A stretch of 40,833 nucleotides of DNA from Mycolicibacterium austroafricanum (GTDB lineage: Bacteria; Actinomycetota; Actinomycetes; Mycobacteriales; Mycobacteriaceae), in contig NZ_CACSIP010000006.1 of assembly GCF_902705885.1 (NCBI RefSeq), forward strand, positions 68,714 to 109,546. Direction: 5' to 3'. Made by a program: the position numbers and the translations under genes. Shown piece by piece: positions 32,462 to 40,010 of the stretch. Under the pieces are notes generated by a model that had not been told where the DNA came from, did not search any database, and saw nothing but the letters and a program-made list of their open reading frames with translations. Each line of letters starts with the position of its first letter. Position 1 is the stretch's first letter.

Positions 32462-32736
32462 CGGTGTCCGGCGCCCCGGTCCCGCCGGCCCATCCCGCGC
32501 CGGGCAGCACCGTCCCGGGGGCTCCGCCGGCGTTGAAGCGGTCACTGACACCGGCCGACGGCGTGGTCGATGCCGTGGCCGTTCCCGGTGCTGCCACCAA
32601 AATAGCTCTACCGCAACGTGATTCAGACCGAGAAGGGTTCACCGGCGGGGCGGGGCTGGTCGCGGCAGCCGCGATGACCGGGGTGGCCGTGGGGCTGGAG
32701 ATCGCCGGGATCATTTCACGTCGACGTAACAGTTAG
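32458..32736 (+). CDS. Small proline/alanine-rich protein with C-terminal membrane helix
   Basis: A 92-residue protein I do not recognise. Residues 1-26 are proline-rich (VSGAPVPPAHPAPGSTVPG). A middle part (27-60) is polar. GAGLVAAAAMTGVAVGLEIAGII (about 64-86) is one hydrophobic helix, followed by the basic end SRRRNS. The GTG start overlaps the LLM stop (GTGA), so it is coupled to the LLM enzyme. Its tail-anchored layout parallels that of the CoxG-type protein, so a membrane-tether role is conceivable but unproven. Could also be a poorly conserved passenger. Confidence 0.6.
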   Translation: MTVSGAPVPPAHPAPGSTVPGAPPALKRSLTPADGVVDAVAVPGAATKIALPQRDSDREGFTGGAGLVAAAAMTGVAVGLEIAGIISRRRNS

Positions 32737-32739
32737 CGG

Positions 32740-32768
32740 TTGACGCAGATCACACCACTTTCTATAGT
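32740..32768 (+). promoter_or_regulatory. Strong SigA-type promoter of the transporter/hydroxylase operon
   Basis: TTGACG (32740-32745), exactly 17 nt, TATAGT (32763-32768). This is the best consensus promoter in the window. The start would be near 32775, inside operator C. The GGAGG ribosome site of the first gene follows at about 32792. Confidence 0.85.
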
Positions 32769-32778
32769 TGGATCCAAT
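32768..32778. promoter_or_regulatory. Operator C of the GntR regulon
   Basis: TTGGATCCAA at 32768-32777 is a perfect 10-bp palindrome overlapping the last base of the -10 box and the start of transcription. Minus strand ATTGGATCC matches ATTGGATAC of operators A and B. Confidence 0.7.
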
Positions 32779-32805
32779 ATCCACTAACGCTCGGAGGCTT
32801 CTCTG

Positions 32806-33804
32806 ATGTCAAGGTTCCCGAAGGTCATCGGCGCACTCGCTGCCGCATCCGCCCTCCTCGTCGGCGCCACCGCGTGTGCCGACGAATCCGCGGGTCCCGC
32901 CGAGGGCGGTGGCGCCACCACCGACACGTTGAGCATCTCCGCGACCGGGGTGGACAGCCTGCCCTTCATGGCGATCCTGCAGGCGGGGATCAACAAGAAG
33001 TGGTTCGAGGAGGAGGGGTTGAAGGTCGACCTCTACTCCGGCGGCGGGGGTGGCAACACCCTACGTGTCGTCACCAGCGGTGACGCCGACATGGCGATCG
33101 CCGGGAACACCTCGGTGATCCTGGCTGCGCAGCAGCCGGATTCGAACCTCACGGTGATCGCCCCGTGGTTCCAGATCAACGACTTCTCCTGGATCAGCCC
33201 GCCCGGACGGACCATCGAGGGCGCCACACTCGGCTTCAGTTCGGCAGGGTCGTCGACGGAGCTACTGGTCAAGGGCCTCGAGCAGGAACTCGGACAGGGC
33301 GTCAAGGCGCAGGCGGTGGGCGGAATGGGCGACAACTGGACCGCAGCCAGGGCCAACCAGATCACCGCGGGCTGGGCGATGCAGCCCTTCATCGCCGAGA
33401 AGCAGGCCACCGAGAACGCCGAGATCCTGGTGAACGCTCGCGATGTGCTCGGCGACCTGCCCGCCGACCTGGTCGCGGTCAACACCAGCTACGCCGAGGC
33501 CAATCCCGAGAACATCAGGACGTTCTTCCGGGTGGCTGACCGGCTCAACGAGTGGGTGGTGTCCAACCCGGATGAAGCCGGAGCCGAGATCGGACCGTTG
33601 GTGGGTGTCTCACCCGAGGTCATGCAGGCCGCGTTCAGGAACAGCCCGGACCTCGCCAAGGGATACTCCCTCAAGGTCGACCCCGAGGGGCTGGGGAACC
33701 TGTCAGATCTGATGGTGGCCGCCGGCCAGATCGACGAGCCGGTCGACTGGGCCACCGTGCTGGATCAGCAGTACCTTCCCGAGGACGACCGGGCGAGCTT
33801 CTGA
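32806..33804 (+). CDS. ABC transporter substrate-binding lipoprotein (NMT1/SsuA/TauA type)
   Basis: A 332-residue solute-binding protein, exported and lipid-anchored. The signal peptide MSRFPKVIGALAAASALLVG leads to a lipobox ending at Cys24 (ATAC; position -3 is Ala rather than Leu, so a slightly weak box). The mature domain has the NMT1/THI5-like pattern: TLSISATGVDSLPFMAILQAGINKKWFEEEGLKVDLYSGGGGGNTLRVVTSGDADMAIAG, then the second lobe from about 140. This class binds sulfonates, nitrate, pyrimidine precursors, riboflavin or aromatic acids; the ligand here is unknown. GGAGG lies 8-9 nt before the ATG. First gene of the operon under operator C. Confidence 0.9.
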   Translation: MSRFPKVIGALAAASALLVGATACADESAGPAEGGGATTDTLSISATGVDSLPFMAILQAGINKKWFEEEGLKVDLYSGGGGGNTLRVVTSGDADMAIAGNTSVILAAQQPDSNLTVIAPWFQINDFSWISPPGRTIEGATLGFSSAGSSTELLVKGLEQELGQGVKAQAVGGMGDNWTAARANQITAGWAMQPFIAEKQATENAEILVNARDVLGDLPADLVAVNTSYAEANPENIRTFFRVADRLNEWVVSNPDEAGAEIGPLVGVSPEVMQAAFRNSPDLAKGYSLKVDPEGLGNLSDLMVAAGQIDEPVDWATVLDQQYLPEDDRASF

Positions 33805-33848
33805 GCCCAGGCCACGACCGCTCCAACCTATCGACGAGAGGCAGCGTC

Positions 33849-34649
33849 TTGGACCCGCAAGGTATCGAGATGACCGGTGTGACAGTGGTATTCGACACGG
33901 CCGTGCGCCGGGTCACGGCGGTCACCGACATCAACCAGAGCGTGCCGCACTCGAGCTTCGTCTCGATCGTCGGACCGAGCGGTTGTGGCAAGTCCACCTT
34001 GCTGGGGGTGGTCGCCGGGCTGCAGAAGGCCACTGCCGGAACCGTCAGCGTGGCAGGCCGGCCCGTCACCGGGCCCGATCCCAAGATCGGCATGGTGTTC
34101 CAGGAGGACTCGACGTTGCCGTGGCGCACCGTCGAGGAGAACGTCGCCTTCGCCATGGAGATGATCGGCACGCCGAAGCCGGAACGACGTAAGCGGACCA
34201 CCGACGCCATCGAACTCGTCGGGCTCGGGGGATTCGAGAAGTCCTACCCGTCCCAGCTCTCCGGCGGGATGCGCCAGCGTGTCGCGCTGGCGCGGACCCT
34301 GGCGGTGCAGCCCGAGGTGGTGCTCATGGACGAGCCGTTCGCCGCGCTCGACCAGCAGACCCGATTGTTTCTCGGAACGGAGGTGCGTCAGATCTGGGCC
34401 AGGACCAAGCAGACGATCATGTTCGTCACCCACGACATCTCCGAGGCGATCCTGCTGTCGCAGCAGGTGTGGGTGATGTCCTACCGGCCCGGCACCATCA
34501 TCGACGTCGTCGACATCGATCTGCCGGGCGAGCGCGACGCGAGCGTGGTGTCCACCCCGCGATTCAACGAACTGCACAACCGGATCTGGGGTTCGCTGCA
34601 GGCCGAGTCCATGCGCGGGTTCCAGCAGCAGGAGACGGCGACGAAGTGA
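33849..34649 (+). CDS. ABC transporter ATPase (SsuB/TauB-like)
   Basis: Cytoplasmic ATP-hydrolysing subunit, 266 residues. Walker A GPSGCGKST (42-50), Q-loop near VFQEDSTLPWRTVEENV, signature LSGGMRQR (137-144), Walker B VVLMDEP (157-163) and H-loop His195 are all intact. It belongs to the NitT/TauT family, in agreement with the neighbouring solute-binding protein and permeases. The start is a TTG at 33849 with GAGAGG about 9 nt upstream; the ATG at 33870 is possible. The 44 bp after the solute-binding gene hold no terminator. Its stop overlaps the first permease GTG. Confidence 0.92.
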   Translation: MDPQGIEMTGVTVVFDTAVRRVTAVTDINQSVPHSSFVSIVGPSGCGKSTLLGVVAGLQKATAGTVSVAGRPVTGPDPKIGMVFQEDSTLPWRTVEENVAFAMEMIGTPKPERRKRTTDAIELVGLGGFEKSYPSQLSGGMRQRVALARTLAVQPEVVLMDEPFAALDQQTRLFLGTEVRQIWARTKQTIMFVTHDISEAILLSQQVWVMSYRPGTIIDVVDIDLPGERDASVVSTPRFNELHNRIWGSLQAESMRGFQQQETATK

Positions 34650-35509
34650 CCGCCGCATCCACCAAGTCCTTCGCAGCCGCCGACGATCTGCCGACCGAGG
34701 CCGTGTCCTCGTCCGGAGAGCCGCCGCGCCCGCCCCGCCGGGGGCACCGGTTCGGCACGCTGGCGCTCAGCGCGGGCTCGACGGTGGCGCTGATCCTGCT
34801 GTTCACCGCGTTCGCCGAGCTCGGATCGCGCGCAGGATGGTGGAACGACCACGTGCTGCCCGCGCCTTCGGTGATCTTCGCGGAGTTGGGCGGCTTGCTC
34901 ACCGAACCGCAGTTCTGGCTCGACGCCCGCCGCACCGGCATCGAGGTGGCCGCCGCGATCCTGTTCGGCTGCCTGCTCGGATTCGCCGCCGGCCTGCTGT
35001 TCTGGAAGATCCCGTTGCTGGGCCGGGTGTTCGAGCCCTACCTGGTGTCCTTCTACGCCGTGCCGCTGGTGCTGTTCTACCCGGTGATGATCGTGCTCGT
35101 CGGCATCAACGCGATGTCGGTGATCATCCTGGCCACGATCATGGCGGCCATCCCGATGGCACTCAACACCGCCGTCGGGCTGAACCAGATGCCGCCGGTC
35201 TACATGAAACTGGCGCGCTCGTTGCGCACTTCGCCGCAGCAGACCCTGTTCGCCATTGCCATTCCGGCCGCCGGGCCTTACATCGTGGCCGGGCTGCGGC
35301 TCGCGGTGGTATACGCGCTCATCGGCACCATCGCGATGGAATTCACCACCGCGCAGGCCGGTCTCGGATACCGGATCCGCTATCTGTACGAGATCTTCGA
35401 CAACATCGCGATGTTCGCCTACATCGTCGTGGTGCTCCTGCTGTCCTGTCTGCTGACGATCGCACTCGCCGCGGTCGAGCGGGTGCTGTTGCGGGGGAGG
35501 AACGCATGA
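34646..35509 (+). CDS. ABC transporter permease 1 (SsuC/TauC-like)
   Basis: A 287-residue inner-membrane subunit with about six helices after a 37-residue cytoplasmic proline-rich N-terminus. The BPD_transp_1 coupling region is at about 180-215 (LNQMPPVYMKLARSLRTSPQQTLFAIAIPAAGPYIVAGLRLAV), matching the EAA loop. LPAPSVIFAELGGLL near residue 71 is typical of the SsuC group. The GTG start overlaps the ATPase stop, and its stop overlaps the next permease ATG. With the second permease it probably forms a heterodimeric channel. Confidence 0.92.
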   Translation: MTAASTKSFAAADDLPTEAVSSSGEPPRPPRRGHRFGTLALSAGSTVALILLFTAFAELGSRAGWWNDHVLPAPSVIFAELGGLLTEPQFWLDARRTGIEVAAAILFGCLLGFAAGLLFWKIPLLGRVFEPYLVSFYAVPLVLFYPVMIVLVGINAMSVIILATIMAAIPMALNTAVGLNQMPPVYMKLARSLRTSPQQTLFAIAIPAAGPYIVAGLRLAVVYALIGTIAMEFTTAQAGLGYRIRYLYEIFDNIAMFAYIVVVLLLSCLLTIALAAVERVLLRGRNA

Positions 35510-36297
35510 CTGCCGTGCTTCCTGTCCAGCCCGACACCGAACACGCTGCGCCTCGCCGGTTCTCGGCGCGCAAGATCCTGGGCAACCAGTTCGTCGGGGC
35601 CAGCCTGCTCGCCGTGCTGGTGGTCATCGCCTGGGAGGTGACGTCCGGTTTGACCTTTGTCATCCCGTCACCGCTGCAGACGCTCACCGTGTTGTTCGAG
35701 AACCTCTCCGACCCGGCCTACCTGTTCGACCTGCGGGTGACTGCGCAGTCGGTGGCGATGGCGTTTGTCGTCGGCACCGCCGTCGGTGGGGGGATCGGCC
35801 TGCTGCTGGGCCTGTCGAGCAAGCTGCGACTGATCTTCGAGCCGCTCATCATCATGCTCAACGGCATCCCGAAGATCGTGCTGTACCCGGTGCTGCTGCC
35901 CATCTTCAGCCTGTCCGGATCCAAGGTCGTCATGGGTGTGCTGTTCGCGCTGTTCCCGGTGCTGATCAACGTGTCCACCGGCGTGCAGGAGATCCCGAAG
36001 GTCTACTGGAAGCTCGCGCGTTCGGTACGCGCCAACGCGTGGCAGACGCTGGTGCACGTCATCTTCCCGGCCATCCGGCGGCCGCTGCTCACCGGCATCC
36101 GGCTGGCCGTCAGCCTCGCCGTCGTCGGCGTGGTGCTCTCGGAGTTCTTCGCGACGCGACGCGGACTGGGCCGGGTCGTGCTGCAGGCTTACGGCCACGG
36201 TGACTATCCGTCGATGGTGGCGACCATCATGCTGCTGATCACGATCTCGTTCGGCATCTCGATCGCCCTGTGGCAGTGGGAGAAGCGAATCCATTGA
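35506..36297 (+). CDS. ABC transporter permease 2 (SsuC/TauC-like)
   Basis: A 263-residue second membrane subunit with about six helices. The coupling loop is at about 163-200 (VQEIPKVYWKLARSVRANAWQTLVHVIFPAIRRPLLTGIRLAV). IPSPLQTLTVLFENL near residue 52 is the equivalent of the first permease's IPAPSVIF-like segment. The two permeases are clearly related but diverged, so they are not recent duplicates. The ATG overlaps the previous stop (ATGA) and the stop overlaps the TTG of the molybdenum subunit gene, so uptake and oxidation genes are translationally coupled. Confidence 0.92.
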   Translation: MTAVLPVQPDTEHAAPRRFSARKILGNQFVGASLLAVLVVIAWEVTSGLTFVIPSPLQTLTVLFENLSDPAYLFDLRVTAQSVAMAFVVGTAVGGGIGLLLGLSSKLRLIFEPLIIMLNGIPKIVLYPVLLPIFSLSGSKVVMGVLFALFPVLINVSTGVQEIPKVYWKLARSVRANAWQTLVHVIFPAIRRPLLTGIRLAVSLAVVGVVLSEFFATRRGLGRVVLQAYGHGDYPSMVATIMLLITISFGISIALWQWEKRIH

Positions 36298-38630
36298 CCG
36301 CCGATGCATCGAAGCCGGACACCGGCCGAGAATGGGTCGGCAGCTCGGTGCCGCGGCGCGAGGACGACCGCATGCTCGGCGGGAACGGCAGGTTCCTCGC
36401 CGACCATGCCGCCGGCGCCCAGCACGTCGTGTTCATCCGGTCCACCCAGGCCCACGCCAGGATCACCGGCGTCGACACCACCGCCGCCGACGGGATGGCC
36501 GGCGTGTACGGCATCTTCGGCGCCGCCGATCTCGGCCTCGAGGGTGCTCCGATTCCGTCGCTCACCACACCCGATCCCGGCTTCACCGCGGCCACGGCGC
36601 TGGTGCTAGCCGAGCAGCGGTTGGCGATCCTGGCCTCCGACCGGGTGCACTACGTGGGCCAGCCGATCGCGGTCGTGGTCGCCGAGAACCGCTACGTCGC
36701 CGAGGACGCCGCCGAGAACGTCGTCGTCTCCTACGAGCCACTGCCGCCGGTGACCGACGCCCTGGCCGCTCTCGAGCCGACCAGCGCCAGGCTGTTCGCG
36801 CACCTCCCCGACAACCAGGCGGCCTACCTGGAATACGACTTCGGGGACCCTGACCACGCGTCGGAGACGGCCGACCACGTGGTCGAGGGCACCTACCGGA
36901 TGGAACGCCACGGGGCGGTGCCGCTTGAATGCCGCGGTGTGCTGGCGCATTTCGGCGACCACGAGGACCGGGTGGAGGTGTACACCTCCACGCAGGTCCC
37001 GCACATGGTGCGCAACGCGATCTGCGCCGTCACCGGCTGGGACCACGAGGCGGTCAAGGTCAGCGTGCCCGACGTCGGTGGCGGCTTCGGGACCAAGGCC
37101 AACGTCTACGGCGAGGAGATCGTGCTGGCCGTGCTGGCCAGACACACCGGTCGGCGGCTGATCTGGGTCGAGGACCGGCAGGAGCACTTGGTGGCCAGTG
37201 CTCAGGCCCGCGACCAGCTACACCGTGCGCGGCTGGCCGTCGACGCCGAAGGCCGGATCCTGGCGTGGGACGTCGATTTCGTGGTGGACATCGGTGCGGG
37301 CAGCCTGTGGGTCGCGGGCATCATCGCCAACACCGCGGTCCATCTGATGGGGCCGTACCGGATCCCCGCCGTCCACGTTCGAGGACGGGCCGCTCTGACG
37401 AACAAGACCCTGGTGGCGCAGTACCGTGGCGCCGGCAGACCCGAGGCCACGTTCTCGCTGGAGCGCAGCCTCGACGCGGCCGCTGCAGCGGTGGGCATCT
37501 CGTGCGCGGAGATCCGCAGGCGCAACCTGCTGACGGCCGCCGACATGCCCTACCACCGGCCGATTCCCTACCGCGACGGAATGCCGATCGCCTATGACGG
37601 CGGGGACTACCTGGCCTGTCTGGAGTCGGTGATCGGCGTGCTGCCACGATCCGAGATCGCCGCGTGTGCCGTGGAGAACCCGGATCACCACATCGGTCAC
37701 GGCCTGTCCTGCTACCTGGAGGCCACGGGCCGAGGGCCGCACGAGACGGCGCGGGTCCGGCTGCTGCCGTCCGGCCGGTTCGAGGTCACCGCTGGGGCGG
37801 CGTCGGCGGGCCAAGGCCACGAAACCGTGTTCGCCCAGGTTGCTGCCGATGCGCTCGGCGTCCCGCTGCCGCGGGTGCGCTACGTCGCCGCCGACACCGA
37901 ACGACTCCCGGACGGGGTCGGCACGTTCGCCAGCCGCTCGGCCATTCTGGCTGGGTCGGCGGTGCACCAGGCCTGTGGCGAGCTGATCGACCTCGCTTCG
38001 CGCCACGCCGCGGACCTGATGGGTGTAGGTGACGCCGTCTACTGTGCGGGCCGGTTCACCGCCGGGGACCGGGCCGTCGGCTGGGACGAGTTGGCCGCCG
38101 CCACCCGGGTCGGGGGGTCGCGCGAGCGTGCCGCGGCGCTCGACGTCACGACCGTCTATCGGGTGGCCACCGTGACATGGACGATGGGCGTGCATGCGGT
38201 CATCCTCGGGGTGCACCGCCGCACCGGCATCGTGAAGGTGCTGCGCTACGCGGTGTCTCACGAGGGCGGCCGGGAGATCAATCCGCGCATCGTCGAAGGC
38301 CAGATCGTCGGCGGCGTGGCCCAGGGCATCGGCGGGGCGCTGTTCGAGGCGTGGCGGTACTCGCCTGCGGGCGAACCGATGTCGACGACGTTCGCGGCTT
38401 ATCACCTGCCGCTGACCACCGACATGCCGGATGTGACCGTCACCCATCTGCATGTCGACACCCCGTCCAATCCGCTCGGCGTCCGCGGGGCGGGGGAGAG
38501 CGGCACCATCGCGGTCTACTCCGCCGTCGCCGCCGCCGTCGACGACGCGCTGGGAAACGGCTTCCACGTCACCAGCACCCCGGTCGCCACGGGCGAGCTC
38601 TGCCGGGCACTGGCGGGGGTGGGATCGTGA
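36294..38630 (+). CDS. Molybdenum-binding subunit of a xanthine-oxidase-family hydroxylase (CoxL-like, not CO dehydrogenase)
   Basis: Large catalytic subunit, 778 residues, expected to bind the molybdopterin cytosine dinucleotide cofactor and hydroxylate a carbon next to a heteroatom or carbonyl. Motifs: GGGFGTK (262-268), active-site loop QYRGAGR (376-382), cofactor-binding GQGHET (507-512), and the catalytic glutamate Glu735 in RGAGESGTI. True CO dehydrogenases have AYxCSFR with a copper-binding cysteine in the loop; this one has none. So it belongs to the 'form II' or general aldehyde/heterocycle hydroxylase group. The TTG at 36294 overlaps the permease stop. Substrate unknown; the linked importer should deliver it. 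Confidence 0.92.
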   Translation: MTADASKPDTGREWVGSSVPRREDDRMLGGNGRFLADHAAGAQHVVFIRSTQAHARITGVDTTAADGMAGVYGIFGAADLGLEGAPIPSLTTPDPGFTAATALVLAEQRLAILASDRVHYVGQPIAVVVAENRYVAEDAAENVVVSYEPLPPVTDALAALEPTSARLFAHLPDNQAAYLEYDFGDPDHASETADHVVEGTYRMERHGAVPLECRGVLAHFGDHEDRVEVYTSTQVPHMVRNAICAVTGWDHEAVKVSVPDVGGGFGTKANVYGEEIVLAVLARHTGRRLIWVEDRQEHLVASAQARDQLHRARLAVDAEGRILAWDVDFVVDIGAGSLWVAGIIANTAVHLMGPYRIPAVHVRGRAALTNKTLVAQYRGAGRPEATFSLERSLDAAAAAVGISCAEIRRRNLLTAADMPYHRPIPYRDGMPIAYDGGDYLACLESVIGVLPRSEIAACAVENPDHHIGHGLSCYLEATGRGPHETARVRLLPSGRFEVTAGAASAGQGHETVFAQVAADALGVPLPRVRYVAADTERLPDGVGTFASRSAILAGSAVHQACGELIDLASRHAADLMGVGDAVYCAGRFTAGDRAVGWDELAAATRVGGSRERAAALDVTTVYRVATVTWTMGVHAVILGVHRRTGIVKVLRYAVSHEGGREINPRIVEGQIVGGVAQGIGGALFEAWRYSPAGEPMSTTFAAYHLPLTTDMPDVTVTHLHVDTPSNPLGVRGAGESGTIAVYSAVAAAVDDALGNGFHVTSTPVATGELCRALAGVGS

Positions 38631-39505
38631 AGCCCGCCGAATTCGTCTACCACCGGCCTGATTCGGTGGCCGAAGCGCTCACGCTGCTGGCCGAGGATCC
38701 CGAGGCCAAGCTCCTGGCAGGCGGTCAGTCGCTGCTAACGCTGATGAACCTGCGCCTGGCCCGACCGTCGGCGGTCATCGACATCGGCCGCCTCACCGAG
38801 CTGAGCAGGATCTTCGACGACACCGACGATCTGGTTCTGGGGGCGCTGGTCACACACCGGACCGTCGAGGTGGACCCGCTTGTCGCCGCGCGGGTGCCGC
38901 TGCTCTCCGATGCGGCGCGCCACATCGGACACGTCGGGATCCGCAACCGCGGCACCATCGGCGGGTCGGTGGCCCATTCGGATCCGGCAGCCGAGATGCC
39001 GCTGGCTACCTTGGTTCTCGGTGCCACCTTCCATGTCGAATCGGTGTCTTCGGGACGTCGGCAGGTCGCCGCCGACGAGATGTTCGTGTCGTTCTACACC
39101 AACTCGCTGACCCCTGACGAGATGATCACCTGGATCTCGGTGCCGGCGATCAAGCCCGATCAGGGCTGGGGCTTTGTCGAATACGCGCACCAGCGCGGGG
39201 ACTACGGTCTGGCCGGGGCGGGTTGTCTGCTCACGCTGGATCCGGACGGCAGGATCGATGGCCTGCGTGCGGGAGTGCTCAGCGTGGCGGACCGGCCGTT
39301 GCTGTTCGTCGGCGACGACGCCGTCGGGCAGCTCCCGTCGCAAGGTTTGTGGCAGCATCTGGCGAGCGACTGGGCGGCCCGGATCGAGCCGACCGCGGAC
39401 GACGTCGACTACGCGCGCAGACTCTGCGAAGCCGCGCTGGAGGAGGCGCTCACCGATGCCGGCCGGCGGGCCCGCGCGCAGGAAGGGGCATCCGATGACG
39501 AATGA
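38627..39505 (+). CDS. FAD-binding medium subunit of the molybdenum hydroxylase (CoxM-like)
   Basis: A 292-residue subunit that takes electrons from the iron-sulfur subunit and passes them to an acceptor. The two FAD motifs are AGGQSL (31-36) and TIGGSVAHSDPAAE (110-123). The CO_deh_flav C-terminal domain spans about 185-285. EYAHQRGDYGLAGAGCLL near residue 185 is typical. GTG start at 38627 overlaps the stop of the large subunit gene. It overlaps the small-subunit gene by 11 nt. In CO dehydrogenase this subunit is where CoxG is thought to deliver quinone, which is relevant to the CoxG-type gene in this regulon. Confidence 0.93.
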   Translation: MKPAEFVYHRPDSVAEALTLLAEDPEAKLLAGGQSLLTLMNLRLARPSAVIDIGRLTELSRIFDDTDDLVLGALVTHRTVEVDPLVAARVPLLSDAARHIGHVGIRNRGTIGGSVAHSDPAAEMPLATLVLGATFHVESVSSGRRQVAADEMFVSFYTNSLTPDEMITWISVPAIKPDQGWGFVEYAHQRGDYGLAGAGCLLTLDPDGRIDGLRAGVLSVADRPLLFVGDDAVGQLPSQGLWQHLASDWAARIEPTADDVDYARRLCEAALEEALTDAGRRARAQEGASDDE

Positions 39506-40010
39506 TGCTACGGCGGTGAGGGTCTCGGTCACGGTGAACGGGACCCCGATCCGGAGAACGGTGCCCGCACGGCTGACCCTGGCCGACTTCCTGCGCGATG
39601 AGCTCGGGCTGACCGGCACCCACCTGGGATGTGAACATGGCGTGTGCGGCGCGTGTTCGGTGTTCGTCGAGGGCCGGTCGGCGCGTGCCTGCCTGATGCT
39701 GGCCGTCCAGGTCGACGGCCTGCGGGTCGACACCGTCGAAGGTCTGGACCAGTTCGAGGAGGCCGCGCGGCTGAGACGGGCGTTCTCCGAGCGTGGCGGG
39801 CTGCAGTGTGGCTTCTGTACACCGGGATTCCTGGTTTCTGCCGTCGAACTGCTGCGCGATCCGGATGCCGAGAAGCCGTTGACCGCGGACTCGGTCCGAG
39901 AAGCGTTGTCCGGCAACATCTGCCGCTGTACCGGATACCAGGGCATCGTGGCCGCCGTACTGGATGCGGTGGCCGCGCCGCCGGACGGTGCGGACGGTGC
40001 GGACTCCTGA
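39495..40010 (+). CDS. [2Fe-2S] small subunit of the molybdenum hydroxylase (CoxS-like)
   Basis: A 171-residue electron-transfer subunit with two [2Fe-2S] clusters. Plant-type ferredoxin cysteines are Cys46, Cys51, Cys54 and Cys66 (CEHGVCGAC, then RACL). The second, molybdenum-proximal cluster uses Cys105, Cys108, Cys143 and Cys145 (QCGFCTPG, ICRCTGYQG). All eight ligands are intact, so the enzyme should be functional. AAGGGG lies about 6 nt before the ATG. Completes the usual large, medium, small set (gene order L-M-S). The following FUSC gene begins inside its 3' end. Confidence 0.94.
   Translation: MTNDATAVRVSVTVNGTPIRRTVPARLTLADFLRDELGLTGTHLGCEHGVCGACSVFVEGRSARACLMLAVQVDGLRVDTVEGLDQFEEAARLRRAFSERGGLQCGFCTPGFLVSAVELLRDPDAEKPLTADSVREALSGNICRCTGYQGIVAAVLDAVAAPPDGADGADS

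Noticed and set aside
36294..40010. Annotation as aerobic CO dehydrogenase (coxLMS)
   Set aside because: The active-site loop is QYRGAGR without the cysteine that binds copper in CO dehydrogenase, so only the general molybdenum hydroxylase family can be supported.
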